The position numbers and the translations under genes were made by a program. This document shows positions 43,136 through 52,757 of a stretch of DNA of 64,000 nucleotides, one piece after another. The notes under the pieces are model-generated. The model worked only from the letters and a program-made list of their open reading frames with translations. It made no database searches and had not been told where the DNA came from. Within the stretch, counting starts at the first letter, position 1. The number at the start of each line of letters is the position of its first letter. Source of the stretch: Sporohalobacter salinus (GTDB taxonomy: Bacteria > Bacillota > Halanaerobiia > Halobacteroidales > Acetohalobiaceae); the NCBI RefSeq assembly GCF_016908635.1, contig NZ_JAFBEG010000004.1, positions 1 through 64,000 of the forward strand, in the 5' to 3' direction.

Positions 43136-43729
43136 ATGAAAAAGCAAATAGGATTCAGCTTTAAAGTAGTAACTTTAACGTTGATATTTACTCTATTAAT
43201 TCCTTACATAACAGTATTATTGCCATTACAGCAAACTGATGTTGCTCATGCTTCTGGAATTGATATTGAACTTAGCGGAGATGATGCTGCTAAAGGTTTA
43301 GCTTTAGTTTTATTATTTGCTATAGCTAAAGAGGCTTTAGATGAAGATGAAGATGTAAATGCAGAAAATGTGTCTGATTCAGGTCAGGGATTGCTAGCAC
43401 GTATAATTCATGCGGAGGCCCGAGGAGAACCGTATAAAGGACAAGTAGCCGTAGGTGCAGTAGTAATAAATCGAGTAGAGAGCAGTGAGTTTCCTGATAC
43501 AATTCAAGGAGTTATCTATCAGAAAGGTCAGTTTACTTCAGTAAAGAATGGACAGATTAATTTAGAACCTAATCAGACAGCTTATCGAGCAGCTAAGGAA
43601 GCATTAAATGGTCGCGATCCTTCAAGAGGAGCACTTTATTTTTATAATCCTGATAAAGCTCGTACTCTGTGGTGGTTGTCTACTAGAGATACTACAGTTG
43701 AAATAGGAAATCATGTATTTGCTGAATAG
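43136..43729 (+). CDS. Spore-cortex-lytic-type cell wall hydrolase (SleB/Hydrolase_2 domain)
   Basis: A 197-residue exported protein: N-terminal signal (KVVTLTLIFTLLIPYITVLLP), a short spacer, and a SleB-type lytic domain (~85-197). The domain has LLARIIHAEARGE (catalytic Glu), GQVAVGAVVINRV, ARGALYFYNP and the end IGNHVFAE. SleB cleaves spore cortex muramic-lactam peptidoglycan during germination; similar domains also act on vegetative walls. It lacks the peptidoglycan-binding repeat found in true SleB, so the spore role is less sure. ATG 43136 follows GAGGAG. It ends at a terminator. Confidence 0.88.
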   Translation: MKKQIGFSFKVVTLTLIFTLLIPYITVLLPLQQTDVAHASGIDIELSGDDAAKGLALVLLFAIAKEALDEDEDVNAENVSDSGQGLLARIIHAEARGEPYKGQVAVGAVVINRVESSEFPDTIQGVIYQKGQFTSVKNGQINLEPNQTAYRAAKEALNGRDPSRGALYFYNPDKARTLWWLSTRDTTVEIGNHVFAE

Positions 43730-43737
43730 ATAGTTAG

Positions 43738-43773
43738 AAATCCTAACACTGATGAGGTGTTAGGATTTTTTAT
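43738..43773 (+). terminator. Rho-independent terminator before the his operon
   Basis: Perfect 12-bp stem AAATCCTAACAC / GTGTTAGGATTT followed by TTTATATTTT. It ends the exbB-to-hydrolase run. Confidence 0.88.
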
Positions 43774-43779
43774 ATTTTG

Positions 43780-43808
43780 TTGACATTTAAAAGGTAGTAT
43801 GTTATATT
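43780..43808 (+). promoter_or_regulatory. Sigma-A-type promoter of the his operon
   Basis: TTGACA (43780-43785), a 17-base spacer and TATATT (43803-43808), 50 bases upstream of hisZ. No leader attenuator, T-box or His-codon run is seen in the short leader. Confidence 0.8.
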
Positions 43809-43857
43809 TTAATGAATTAATACTTTAGCATGTTAAAACAATAAAGAGGTGGAAAGA

Positions 43858-45120
43858 ATGGATAAGGAATTGAATTTTACTAAAATGCAGACTCCAGATG
43901 GTACTAAAGATTATTTACCTAATGAAGTCAAGAAAAAGAAATATTTAGAAAGAAAGATTGAATCTATTTTTACTAGATGGGGTTATGAAGAGGTAATAAC
44001 TCCGTCAATTGAGTTTTTTGCTGCTTTGTCAGTTGGGACTGGACAAGAATTACAACAGAAGATGTATAAATTATTTGATCGTAATGGTCATATTTTAGCC
44101 TTACGACCGGAAATGACAGCTCCAATTGCTAGATTAGTAGCAAACAGATTAAATGAAGCTCCGCGTCCGCTGCGGCTTTCTTATCAGGCAAATGTATTTA
44201 AATATGAAACTCCTCAAGCGGGACGTCAGCGTGAATTTTACCAAGCAGGTATAGAATTAATTGGGGTCGAGGAGAAGTTGGCTGATGCTGAAATTGTAGC
44301 TATAGCTGTAGAAGTATTGCAACAAGTAGGTTTAGAAAATTTTTCTTTAGATATTGGACAGATTGATTATTTAACTGGCTTAATGGGAGAAACAAGTTTA
44401 ACTGAAGAAATGAAGAATAGGTTTCGAAGGAAGTTAGCTCAAAAAGACTTTGTAGGTTTAGAAAGACTAGTAAAAGAGATAGATTTAACTTCCAGACAGA
44501 AGAAAGCTATTCTTACTTTACCAGATTTAAGAGGGGGAAAAGAAATTATAGATCAAGCTCGAGAACTAGTGGATAATCAAGAATCAAAGTCAGCTTTGAA
44601 TAATCTAGAGAAAATCTATAAAAATTTAGAACTGTTGGGAGTAGCTGATTACATAAATCTTGATTTAAATATTATTCGTGGATTTAATTACTATACAGGA
44701 ATGGTTTTTGAGGGTTATACGAAAGATTTAGGATTTACTATTTGTGGTGGCGGAAGATATGATAATTTATTAGAACAGTTTGGAGATGAAGGTTCAGCTA
44801 CAGGTTTTGCAGTTGGAATTGATAGATTATTAATAGCTTTAGAAAATCAGAATATAAAATTGCCGATTAAGGATGATAAGATATTCTTGCTTTATGATAA
44901 GGATAAAAAACAAACAGCAATTGATTTAGCTAAAAAGTTACGAAGGGAAGGTAAGAAAGTAGTTTTAGAAATAATGGATCGTGATTTAGATAATAGTATA
45001 GAGTATGCATTTAAAAAGAATTTGAACCAATTAATCTATCTTGGTTCTAAGGATTCAATTGGAGATAGGGATTATGAAGTTGATACTTTGTATGGACAAG
45101 AAGTATTTAGATTAAATTAG
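43858..45120 (+). CDS. hisZ: ATP phosphoribosyltransferase regulatory subunit
   Basis: A 420-residue HisZ, a class II aminoacyl-tRNA synthetase-like protein (histidyl-tRNA synthetase relative) that regulates short-form HisG. Motif 2-like LRPEMTAPIARLV and PLRLSYQANVF, and motif 3-like FAVGIDRLLIAL, are present; it should not charge tRNA. The start ATG 43858 has AAAGAGGTGG six bases upstream; a GTG at 43849 overlaps that site. It is the first gene of the his operon, and short-form hisG follows, as expected. Confidence 0.95.
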   Translation: MDKELNFTKMQTPDGTKDYLPNEVKKKKYLERKIESIFTRWGYEEVITPSIEFFAALSVGTGQELQQKMYKLFDRNGHILALRPEMTAPIARLVANRLNEAPRPLRLSYQANVFKYETPQAGRQREFYQAGIELIGVEEKLADAEIVAIAVEVLQQVGLENFSLDIGQIDYLTGLMGETSLTEEMKNRFRRKLAQKDFVGLERLVKEIDLTSRQKKAILTLPDLRGGKEIIDQARELVDNQESKSALNNLEKIYKNLELLGVADYINLDLNIIRGFNYYTGMVFEGYTKDLGFTICGGGRYDNLLEQFGDEGSATGFAVGIDRLLIALENQNIKLPIKDDKIFLLYDKDKKQTAIDLAKKLRREGKKVVLEIMDRDLDNSIEYAFKKNLNQLIYLGSKDSIGDRDYEVDTLYGQEVFRLN

Positions 45121-45131
45121 GAGGGACGATT

Positions 45132-45782
45132 ATGTCGTTATTAAGAATTGCTTTACCTAAGGGAAGACTTTTTGATCCTGTTGTGGATATTTTACAGAAG
45201 GCAGGAGTGGTAGAAAAAGATTTAAATGATAATTCTAGAAAATTAATATTATCTGATCAGAATGGAGATTTTGAATTTATTTTATCTAAATCAGTAGATG
45301 TACCAACTTATGTTGAATATGGGGCGGCTGATATCGGAATATCTGGTAAAGATGTATTATTGGAAGCTGATAAGAAAGTTTGTGAAGTAGTTGATTTAGG
45401 TTTAGGTTTTTGTCGGTTAGTAGTAGCAGTACCAAAAGAGTTAGGAATTACTACGCTAGAAGAATTACCAGCAAAGGCTAGAGTTGCTACTAAATATCCT
45501 AAAATAGCAGAGAATTTCTTTAATCAACATGGGATTCAGGTAGAAACAATTAAGCTTAATGGATCAATTGAAATGGCTCCAGCAGTTGATTTGGCAGAAA
45601 TGATAGTCGATATAACTTCAACGGGGACTACTTTGCGGAAAAATAATTTAATTGAAATTGCTGAAGTAGCTGAATCTTCGGCCCGATTAATTATAAACCA
45701 AGTTAGTTATAAAACTCATTATAGTGAGATTAAAAATATAGTTAGAAAGATAGAAAGGAGCTTGAATAATAGAGATGATTAA
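45132..45782 (+). CDS. hisG: ATP phosphoribosyltransferase, short form
   Basis: A 216-residue short-form HisG that catalyses the first step of histidine synthesis (ATP + PRPP). Its motif set includes IALPKGRLFDPV, EYGAADIGISGKD and the PRPP site DITSTGTTLRKNNL. The short form lacks the regulatory domain and works with HisZ, which is encoded directly upstream. It overlaps hisD by eight bases. Confidence 0.97.
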   Translation: MSLLRIALPKGRLFDPVVDILQKAGVVEKDLNDNSRKLILSDQNGDFEFILSKSVDVPTYVEYGAADIGISGKDVLLEADKKVCEVVDLGLGFCRLVVAVPKELGITTLEELPAKARVATKYPKIAENFFNQHGIQVETIKLNGSIEMAPAVDLAEMIVDITSTGTTLRKNNLIEIAEVAESSARLIINQVSYKTHYSEIKNIVRKIERSLNNRDD

Positions 45783-47070
45783 GCTAATTAATACTAAAAG
45801 ATCGAAAGTAGAGAAAGAATTAGATAATATTTTAACCCGTTCTTCTTTTGATGATCCTGAAAAATTAGAAAAAGTAGATCATATATTGAATGATATTCAG
45901 AACAATGGCGATGAAGCGATACTGAATTATACTGCTAAATTTGATGGAGTAAAACTGAGTAAAGAAGGAATCCTGGTAAGTCCAGAGGAGATAGAAGCTG
46001 CTTACCAGCAAGTAGATAAAGAATTTTTAGCTGCTTTAGAGACAGCAATTAATAATATTAAGGATTTTCATAAGCGTCAAAAAAGGGAAAACTGGATGAA
46101 TGTTGATGATGATGGAGTAATGTTAGGACAGGTGATTCGACCTTTAGAAAGTGTAGGTTTATATGTGCCTGGGGGAACTGCTGCTTATCCATCTTCAGTC
46201 TTAATGACTGGAATTCCAGCTAAGGTTGCCGAAGTGGATGAAGTAGTTATGGTCTCGCCGCCAGCTAAGTCAGGTAAGATGAATCCCTATACATTAGTAG
46301 CAGCTGACAAAATAGATATAGATAAAATTTATAAAGTAGGTGGGGCTCAGGCAGTAGGGGCAGTAGCTTTTGGAACTGAAACAGTGCCAAAGGTAGATAA
46401 GATAGTAGGGCCCGGAAATATATATGTTACTTTAGCCAAAAAGTTAGCTTATGGATATGTTGATATCGATATGTTAGCTGGTCCTAGTGAAGTACTGGTT
46501 TTAGCAGATAATACAGCAGTACCTAAACATGTAGCTGCTGATCTTCTATCTCAAGCTGAACATGATTCCATGGCTTCTTCGGTTTTAGTAACTGATTCAA
46601 AAGAATTGGCTGTAGCTGTAAAAGAAGAAGTTGAAAAGCAATTAACTGAATTATCACGGCGGGATATAGCTGCTCAAGCTCTTGAAGAATATGGAGCAAT
46701 AATCTTGACAGATAATTTAACAGAAGCAGTTAAGATTACTAACCGTTTTGCTCCTGAACATTTAGAAGTTGCTGTTGATAAACCGTTCCAATTATTAGGT
46801 AAGATTAGGAATGCCGGTGCAATCTTTTTAGGTCATTATTCGGCTGAACCACTTGGTGATTACATAGCTGGGCCGAATCATGTTTTACCGACAGGAGGGT
46901 CAGCTCGGTTTTATTCTTCTTTGAATCTGGATGATTTTATTAAAAAGTCTAGTATTGTATCTTATTCGAAAGAAGGATTAGCTAAGGTAAAGGATAAAGC
47001 CATTAAATTAGCAGAGGTAGAAGGGCTAGATGCTCATGCTAATTCAGTTAAAGTTCGGTTTGAAGATTAA
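45775..47070 (+). CDS. hisD: Histidinol dehydrogenase
   Basis: A 431-residue HisD that oxidises histidinol to histidine (last two steps). Motifs: [51 protein letters not shown] and [10 protein letters not shown], with FAPEHLEVA near the C-terminus. It follows hisG with an eight-base overlap. Confidence 0.97.
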   Translation: MIKLINTKRSKVEKELDNILTRSSFDDPEKLEKVDHILNDIQNNGDEAILNYTAKFDGVKLSKEGILVSPEEIEAAYQQVDKEFLAALETAINNIKDFHKRQKRENWMNVDDDGVMLGQVIRPLESVGLYVPGGTAAYPSSVLMTGIPAKVAEVDEVVMVSPPAKSGKMNPYTLVAADKIDIDKIYKVGGAQAVGAVAFGTETVPKVDKIVGPGNIYVTLAKKLAYGYVDIDMLAGPSEVLVLADNTAVPKHVAADLLSQAEHDSMASSVLVTDSKELAVAVKEEVEKQLTELSRRDIAAQALEEYGAIILTDNLTEAVKITNRFAPEHLEVAVDKPFQLLGKIRNAGAIFLGHYSAEPLGDYIAGPNHVLPTGGSARFYSSLNLDDFIKKSSIVSYSKEGLAKVKDKAIKLAEVEGLDAHANSVKVRFED

Positions 47071-47090
47071 ACGAGGAAAGGAAGATTCAA

Positions 47091-47678
47091 ATGAGAGAAG
47101 CTGAAATTAAACGTCAAACTTCGGAAACAGAAATTGATCTTAAGTTGAATTTGGATGGAGACGGCAGCAGTGAGATAGAAACAGGAATACCGTTTTTAGA
47201 TCATATGTTGGAGTTATTCAGTAAACACGGTTTATTCAATCTTGAGCTTAAGGCTAAAGGAGATTTAGAAATTGATGCTCATCATACAGTGGAAGATATA
47301 GGTATCTGTCTAGGGCGTGGGATTCACAAAGCTATAGGAGATAAAGCAGGAATTAATCGATATGGAACTGAATATGTACCTATGGATGAAGCCTTAGTTT
47401 CAGTTTCGCTGGATTTAAGCGGTAGGGCTTATCTAGCTTATGGATTAGAATTAACACGTGATAAGGTAGGTAATTTTGATACTGAGCTAGTAATAGAATT
47501 TATGCGGGCTGTAGTACAGAATGGTGGCCTAAATCTTCATCTTCGCCAGTTAGCAGGCCAAAATACACATCATATTATTGAAGCAGCTTTTAAAGCTTTT
47601 GGTCGTGCTTTGCGAAAAGCAGTAAAGCAGGATGAACGAATAGTTGGAGTTATGTCTACAAAGGATAAGTTGGAGTAA
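47091..47678 (+). CDS. hisB: Imidazoleglycerol-phosphate dehydratase
   Basis: A 195-residue monofunctional HisB. Two manganese-binding repeats are visible: [13 protein letters not shown] with [12 protein letters not shown], and [25 protein letters not shown]. It lacks a phosphatase domain, so histidinol-phosphate phosphatase must be another gene. Ribosome site GAGGAAAGGAAG. Confidence 0.97.
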   Translation: MREAEIKRQTSETEIDLKLNLDGDGSSEIETGIPFLDHMLELFSKHGLFNLELKAKGDLEIDAHHTVEDIGICLGRGIHKAIGDKAGINRYGTEYVPMDEALVSVSLDLSGRAYLAYGLELTRDKVGNFDTELVIEFMRAVVQNGGLNLHLRQLAGQNTHHIIEAAFKAFGRALRKAVKQDERIVGVMSTKDKLE

Positions 47679-47697
47679 AGTAGGGAGGTAGCAGCTA

Positions 47698-48306
47698 ATG
47701 ATTAGTATTATAGATTACGGTATGGGAAATTTACGCAGTGTCCAAAAAGGATTTGAAAAGGTAGGTTTTTCTGCTGAAATAACTTCAAATCCTGAAAAGA
47801 TAATTGATGCTGATGGAGTAGTCCTGCCAGGGGTTGGTGCCTTTGGTGATGCTATGAATAATTTAAGAGGGGCAGGATTAATTGGAGTAATTAATAAGGT
47901 AATTGAACAGGAGACTCCATTTTTAGGAATCTGTCTGGGACTACATTTACTTTTTTCGACTAGTGAAGAGTGGGGGAGACAGAAAGGATTAGATATTATA
48001 TCAGGAAAAGTAGTAAAATTTTCTGATGCTTTTGATAAAAAGATTCCTCATATGGGGTGGAATCAGCTTGAAGTAAAAAAATCGACAGATCTTTTTAAAG
48101 AATTAGAATCGGGCTTTTTTCAATATTTTGTTCATTCTTATTATGTGGTGCCGGATGATGATTCAGTAATAGCTACTACTACTGAATATGGAATAGAGTT
48201 TGTTTCTAGTATTCAAAAGAATAATATTTATGCTGTTCAGTATCATCCAGAGAAGAGTAGTAAAAAAGGGTTACAGATTTTGCATAATTTTGGAGAGTTG
48301 ATATAA
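47698..48306 (+). CDS. hisH: Imidazole glycerol phosphate synthase, glutaminase subunit
   Basis: A 202-residue class I amidotransferase that feeds ammonia to HisF. Nucleophile Cys is in GICLGLHLL, and His and Glu are in YHPEKSS; VLPGVGAFGDAM is the oxyanion segment. Its stop overlaps the hisA start by one base (TAATG). Confidence 0.97.
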   Translation: MISIIDYGMGNLRSVQKGFEKVGFSAEITSNPEKIIDADGVVLPGVGAFGDAMNNLRGAGLIGVINKVIEQETPFLGICLGLHLLFSTSEEWGRQKGLDIISGKVVKFSDAFDKKIPHMGWNQLEVKKSTDLFKELESGFFQYFVHSYYVVPDDDSVIATTTEYGIEFVSSIQKNNIYAVQYHPEKSSKKGLQILHNFGELI

Positions 48307-49037
48307 TGGATGTTATTCCGGCAATAGATATCAAAGATGGAGAATGTGTTCGACTTTATAAAGGAGATTTTGAACAGAAGACAGTTTATGGTCAGCCTTT
48401 GGAGATGGCTGAATTATGGAAATCTAAAGGAGCTACAAGACTACATATTGTTGATTTAGATGGAGCGTTAGATGGTAAACCACAGAATCTAGATCTCATT
48501 TCTGAAATTGTAGATAGAGTAAAATTACCACTGCAGGTAGGAGGCGGGATTCGGGATTTAGCCATAATAGAGAATTATTTAAATATTGGAGTTGAACGGG
48601 TGATTATTGGTACGGCAGCAATAGAGAATCCCGATTTAGTAGTGAGTGCAATTGATAACTTTGGTAGTGAACGAATAGTTGTTGGTATTGATGCTAAAAA
48701 TGGTTATGTAGCTACCGAAGGTTGGTTAGAAACTTCTGATACTACTGCTGTAGAATTAGGAAAAGCTATGCAACAGAGTGGAGTTAAACGGGTTGTTTTT
48801 ACAGATATCAGTAAAGACGGAACGCTGACTGGGCCTAATATCGAGAGTACTAAGGAGCTAGCTCATAAGACTGACCTTAAAGTTATAGCATCTGGAGGAG
48901 TTTCTAAATTAACTGATATTGAGGCTTTAATTGCTTTAGAAAAGTTTGGGGTTGAAGGAGTAATTACTGGGAAAGCCCTTTATAGTAATAATTTAGATTT
49001 AAAAGCAGCGATTAATTTAGCTAGTGGTCAAGATTAA
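48306..49037 (+). CDS. hisA: ProFAR isomerase HisA
   Basis: A 243-residue TIM barrel that isomerises the phosphoribosyl side chain (fourth step). VIPAIDIKDGECVRLYKG (catalytic Asp), LPLQVGGGIRD, VFTDISKDGTL (second Asp) and IASGGVSKL are the standard phosphate-binding and catalytic segments. A half-barrel repeat relationship to HisF is visible. It is coupled to hisH by a one-base overlap. Confidence 0.97.
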   Translation: MDVIPAIDIKDGECVRLYKGDFEQKTVYGQPLEMAELWKSKGATRLHIVDLDGALDGKPQNLDLISEIVDRVKLPLQVGGGIRDLAIIENYLNIGVERVIIGTAAIENPDLVVSAIDNFGSERIVVGIDAKNGYVATEGWLETSDTTAVELGKAMQQSGVKRVVFTDISKDGTLTGPNIESTKELAHKTDLKVIASGGVSKLTDIEALIALEKFGVEGVITGKALYSNNLDLKAAINLASGQD

Positions 49038-49055
49038 TGATGGGAGGGAAGATAT

Positions 49056-49817
49056 GTGTTAGCTAAACGAATCATTCCTTGTCTTGATGTAGATAAAGGC
49101 CGAGTAGTAAAAGGTGTTAATTTTGTTGGACTTAGAGATGCCGGTGATCCAGTAGAATTAGCTTCTTTCTATGACCAAGCAGGAGCTGATGAATTAGTTT
49201 TTTTAGATATTACGGCTTCAGCAGAAAAGAGAGAAACTATGCTTAAAGTAGTAGAGCGGACTTCAGAAGAAGTATTTATTCCTTTTACAATTGGAGGCGG
49301 TATTAGAACAATTGGTGATATGCGGCGGCTTTTAAAGGCTGGTGCTGACAAAACTTCCATTAATTCAGCAGCAGTTAAGAATCCGAAGTTGATTGCTAAA
49401 GGGGCTAAAAAGTTTGGTAGTCAATGTATTGTAGTAGCTATAGATGCTAAGCGTACAGAGAATAATTCAGGCTGGGAAGTATATACTCATGGTGGTCGTA
49501 AGGCTACAGGTTTAGATGCGGTTGAGTGGGCTAAAAAAGTAGAAAATTTAGGAGCAGGTGAAATTTTGCTAACCAGTATGGATTCTGACGGAACTAAAGA
49601 CGGCTATGATAATCAATTAAATGTTACTATTTCTAATCAAGTAGATATTCCTGTAATTGCTTCTGGTGGGGCAGGAAGTCCGAAAGATATCTTGAATGCT
49701 TTTATTGAGGGGAAAGCTGATGCGGCTTTAGCTGCTTCTATTTTTCATTTTGATGAATATTCAATTAAAGAGGTTAAAAACTATTTACAACAGAAGGGGG
49801 TAGTAGTAAGGTCATGA
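49056..49817 (+). CDS. hisF: Imidazole glycerol phosphate synthase, cyclase subunit
   Basis: A 253-residue TIM barrel that uses ammonia from HisH. It begins [19 protein letters not shown], with [26 protein letters not shown] (catalytic Asp) and [10 protein letters not shown]. The start is GTG 49056, with GGGAGGGAAG upstream; an ATG two bases earlier is in another frame. It overlaps hisI by four bases (ATGA). Confidence 0.97.
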   Translation: MLAKRIIPCLDVDKGRVVKGVNFVGLRDAGDPVELASFYDQAGADELVFLDITASAEKRETMLKVVERTSEEVFIPFTIGGGIRTIGDMRRLLKAGADKTSINSAAVKNPKLIAKGAKKFGSQCIVVAIDAKRTENNSGWEVYTHGGRKATGLDAVEWAKKVENLGAGEILLTSMDSDGTKDGYDNQLNVTISNQVDIPVIASGGAGSPKDILNAFIEGKADAALAASIFHFDEYSIKEVKNYLQQKGVVVRS

Positions 49818-50536
49818 GTTATTTAACTGATCTTAAGTTTAATGATAATGGTTTACTTCCAGCTATTGTTCAGGATGTTGAGACTGATGAGGTTCTGATG
49901 ATGGCTTATATGAATCAGGAGGCAGTAACTAAGACTATAGAAACTGGTTATACCTGGTTTTGGAGTCGTAGCCGTCAGAAATTATGGAAGAAAGGGGAAT
50001 CTTCTGGACATTTGCAGCAAGTAGAAGAAGTTAACCTCGATTGTGATGGAGATACATTATTGGTTAAGGTGCAGCAGACTGGAGGTGCCTGTCATACTGG
50101 TCATTATTCCTGTTTTCATCGAGAGCTTAATGCCAATGAAAAATTTGAAGTTATAGATAAAGAAGTTTTTGATCCTGATGAAGTTTATGGTGAAAAAGAG
50201 AATGAGACTTTTGAGCAGGAAACTGAAAGTCAACTAGTACCAAAGAATAATCTGCCACAGATTTTACAGAAAGTTTATCAGGTAGTGGAAGAGCGCAAAC
50301 AGAATCCAGTAGAAAATTCTTATACTTGTTATCTTTTTGATGAAGGTTTAGACAAGATATTAAAAAAAGTAGGGGAAGAAGCAACAGAAGTAGTTATTGC
50401 TTCTAAAAATGGAGAAGACGAAGAAATCATTGCCGAAATAGCTGATTTATTGTATCATTTATTGGTTTTATTAAATTATCATAAGATTAATTTAGATCAG
50501 GTATATAATGAGCTGGCTAATAGATTTGAGAGATAG
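49814..50536 (+). CDS. hisI: Bifunctional PR-AMP cyclohydrolase / PR-ATP pyrophosphatase
   Basis: A 240-residue HisIE fusion. The N-terminal cyclohydrolase (~1-115) has [31 protein letters not shown] and the zinc-binding [12 protein letters not shown]. The C-terminal pyrophosphohydrolase (~135-235) has [27 protein letters not shown] and [13 protein letters not shown]. It is the last gene of the operon. hisC is absent, so the aminotransferase step must be coded elsewhere. Confidence 0.96.
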   Translation: MSYLTDLKFNDNGLLPAIVQDVETDEVLMMAYMNQEAVTKTIETGYTWFWSRSRQKLWKKGESSGHLQQVEEVNLDCDGDTLLVKVQQTGGACHTGHYSCFHRELNANEKFEVIDKEVFDPDEVYGEKENETFEQETESQLVPKNNLPQILQKVYQVVEERKQNPVENSYTCYLFDEGLDKILKKVGEEATEVVIASKNGEDEEIIAEIADLLYHLLVLLNYHKINLDQVYNELANRFER

Positions 50537-50548
50537 AAACAACCTTTT

Positions 50549-50578
50549 AAGATAGCTTTTAAGAGCTATCTTTTTTTC
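50549..50578 (+). terminator. Rho-independent terminator of the his operon
   Basis: Stem AAGATAGCT / AGCTATCTT with a six-base loop, then TTTTTT. Confidence 0.9.
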
Positions 50579-50742
50579 TTGCAATTAGAATTAAAGAATG
50601 TTATATTAATAGACAGTTATGTTAATTTCTTTTATTTACTAGATGATTAATAATTTCTTGAAATATAGAAAACCTTATTATTAAAGAGGAATTTTATTAA
50701 TTATCTAGAAATAGCTATTTTAAAGTAGGAAGGTGAGAGAAG

Positions 50743-51627
50743 ATGCTTAGAAGCATGACCGGCTATGGGCAAGCGAGAATAGAAACAGAAGAATGTAATG
50801 TAATAATAGAGATAAAATCTGTTAATCATAAATATCAGAAGGTATACTTACATATTCCTAATCGTTTTTCTTTATTGGAGCCTAAAATTAAACAGATTAT
50901 TGAAGATAGAGTTGGTAGAGGAAAAGTAGATTATAATTTAGAGGTAGAGAATAAAAAAGAAGCTGAAGTAAAAGTAAGTATCAATCAGACGGCAGTTAAA
51001 GAATATATTACTTCATTAAAAAAATTGAAGGATAAATTTGAATTAGCCGGTGAATTGAATATTAATCTATTAACAAAATTTGATGATGTTCTAGAAGTGG
51101 AAGAGGTAGAACAAGACGTAAGTGATATTTGGTCTGAGATTGAAGAAGCAACGAAAGAAGCTTTAACTGATTTTATAGAGATGAGAGAAAAGGAAGGTAG
51201 TAAGCTTTTTTCTGATTTATCAGATAGAATAGAAAAAATCAAAGACTTAATTGAAAAGATAGAAATTAGAATTCCTGATATGGTTGATAAATATAGGTCT
51301 AAATTAAAGAGTAGGCTTAATGATTTATTAACCGATGTTGAAGTTGATAAAGAAAGATTAGCCAATGAAGTAGTTATTATGGCTGATAAAAGTGACGTTA
51401 CAGAGGAATTAGTTAGATTAAAAAGTCATATTGAGCAATTTCAAGAGACATTAGAATTAGATGTAGTAGAAGCAGTAGGAAGAAAATTAGATTTTATTGC
51501 CCAAGAGATGCATAGAGAGGTAAATACCATTGGTTCTAAAATAAATGATTCAGAAATTAGTAATTATGTTATAGATTTAAAGAGTGAAGTAGATAAGATT
51601 CGAGAACAGGTAAGAAATGTAGAGTGA
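50743..51627 (+). CDS. YicC-family endoribonuclease
   Basis: A 294-residue YicC/YloC protein. The conserved start is MLRSMTGYGQARIE, followed by IEIKSVNHKYQKVYLHIP and RGKVDYNLEVENK. The C-terminal DUF1732 end has VGRKLDFIAQEMHREVNTIGSK. YicC proteins are RNA endonucleases. It heads the well-known yicC-remA-gmk-rpoZ-coaBC order of Firmicutes. The start follows AGGAAGGTGAG. Confidence 0.95.
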   Translation: MLRSMTGYGQARIETEECNVIIEIKSVNHKYQKVYLHIPNRFSLLEPKIKQIIEDRVGRGKVDYNLEVENKKEAEVKVSINQTAVKEYITSLKKLKDKFELAGELNINLLTKFDDVLEVEEVEQDVSDIWSEIEEATKEALTDFIEMREKEGSKLFSDLSDRIEKIKDLIEKIEIRIPDMVDKYRSKLKSRLNDLLTDVEVDKERLANEVVIMADKSDVTEELVRLKSHIEQFQETLELDVVEAVGRKLDFIAQEMHREVNTIGSKINDSEISNYVIDLKSEVDKIREQVRNVE

Positions 51628-51666
51628 TATAATAAATTTTGTTTTTATAAAAGGAGGTATTTAAAT

Positions 51667-51906
51667 ATGGGAGTCGAGTTAATCAATATTGGTTTTGGTA
51701 ATATTGCGGCAGCTAATCGTATTATTGCAATTGTTAGTCCAGAATCAGCACCAATCAAAAGAATAATTCAAGAGGCTAGAGATCGCGGAATGTTAGTTGA
51801 TGCTACTTATGGTCGAAGAACTAGAGCAGTAGTAATTACTGACAGTGATCATGTTATTTTATCAGCAGTCCAACCAGAAACAGTATCCCAGCGTATAGAC
51901 GACTAA
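51667..51906 (+). CDS. remA: Extracellular matrix regulator RemA
   Basis: A 79-residue DUF370 protein: [62 protein letters not shown]. RemA binds DNA as rings and activates matrix and osmoprotection genes in Bacillus. It lies between yicC and gmk, as usual. Confidence 0.96.
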   Translation: MGVELINIGFGNIAAANRIIAIVSPESAPIKRIIQEARDRGMLVDATYGRRTRAVVITDSDHVILSAVQPETVSQRIDD

Positions 51907-51927
51907 AATTAAGAAGGTGACGCAAAA

Positions 51928-52506
51928 ATGTTAAAGTCTGAAAAAGGAAAATTAATTATTCTATCGGGCCCTTCAGCTGTAGGAAAGGGTACAGTACTTA
52001 CGTCATTAATGGCTGACTATCAGAATATATCATATTCTGTTTCTGCTACTACTCGTCCACCTAGGGTTAACGAAGAAGATGGTACTGATTACTTTTTTGT
52101 ATCAGAAGAAGAATTCAAGGAAATGATAGAAGATGATGAGTTTATAGAGTGGGCAAAGGTACATGGTAATTATTACGGTACGCCCAAAAAGTATGTTGAA
52201 GATACTCTGGAAGCTGGGCAGGATGTAATTTTAGAGATAGATATTCAAGGTGCTGCTCAAGTGAAGGAAAAATATCAGCAGGGTGTTTTTATCTTTTTAG
52301 CCCCCCCTTCTTTAGAAGAACTAGAAGTTAGAATTCAAAAAAGAGGGGTCGATAGCAAAGAAACTATGGAAATTAGAATGAAGAATGCTACTGAAGAAAT
52401 GAAACGAGCTAAAAACTATGATTATATAGTTGTTAATGATGAAATTGATGAAGCTGTGGAAAAGGTGAAATCAATTATTATTGCTGAACGTTGTAAGGTA
52501 AATTAA
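51928..52506 (+). CDS. gmk: Guanylate kinase
   Basis: A 192-residue Gmk (GMP to GDP). P-loop LSGPSAVGKGTVL at ~12-24, then SVSATTRPPRVNEEDGTDYFF (GMP site), EWAKVHGNYYGTPK and ILEIDIQGAAQVK. It follows remA after 21 bases and precedes rpoZ. Confidence 0.97.
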   Translation: MLKSEKGKLIILSGPSAVGKGTVLTSLMADYQNISYSVSATTRPPRVNEEDGTDYFFVSEEEFKEMIEDDEFIEWAKVHGNYYGTPKKYVEDTLEAGQDVILEIDIQGAAQVKEKYQQGVFIFLAPPSLEELEVRIQKRGVDSKETMEIRMKNATEEMKRAKNYDYIVVNDEIDEAVEKVKSIIIAERCKVN

Positions 52507-52533
52507 AATTACATTAAATCAGGAGGGATTAAG

Positions 52534-52737
52534 ATGTTAGCCTATCCACATTTGGATGAGTTATTGGAGAAGTCTGGTGCTGAGGAGTATACATTAGTAA
52601 TTGAATCAGCAAAGAGGGCAAGGCAATTAAATGATGAAGAACCAGTAGTTGAGTGTGAAACTAATAAGCCTGTTTCTAATGCTTTAGAAGAAATTATGGC
52701 TGGTAGATTGAAACATAAATCAGCTGATAAAGAATAA
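52534..52737 (+). CDS. rpoZ: RNA polymerase omega subunit
   Basis: A 67-residue omega subunit with the short, Firmicutes-type pattern: LDELLEKSGAEEYTLVIESAKRARQL and a second helix NALEEIMAGRLKH. It helps RNA polymerase assembly. It lies between gmk and coaBC as usual. Confidence 0.93.
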   Translation: MLAYPHLDELLEKSGAEEYTLVIESAKRARQLNDEEPVVECETNKPVSNALEEIMAGRLKHKSADKE

Positions 52738-52757
52738 ATTATAATGGAATGATAATC

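Noticed and set aside
50985-51365. 126-codon minus-strand frame inside yicC
   Set aside because: Shadow of the conserved YicC protein with no independent signal.
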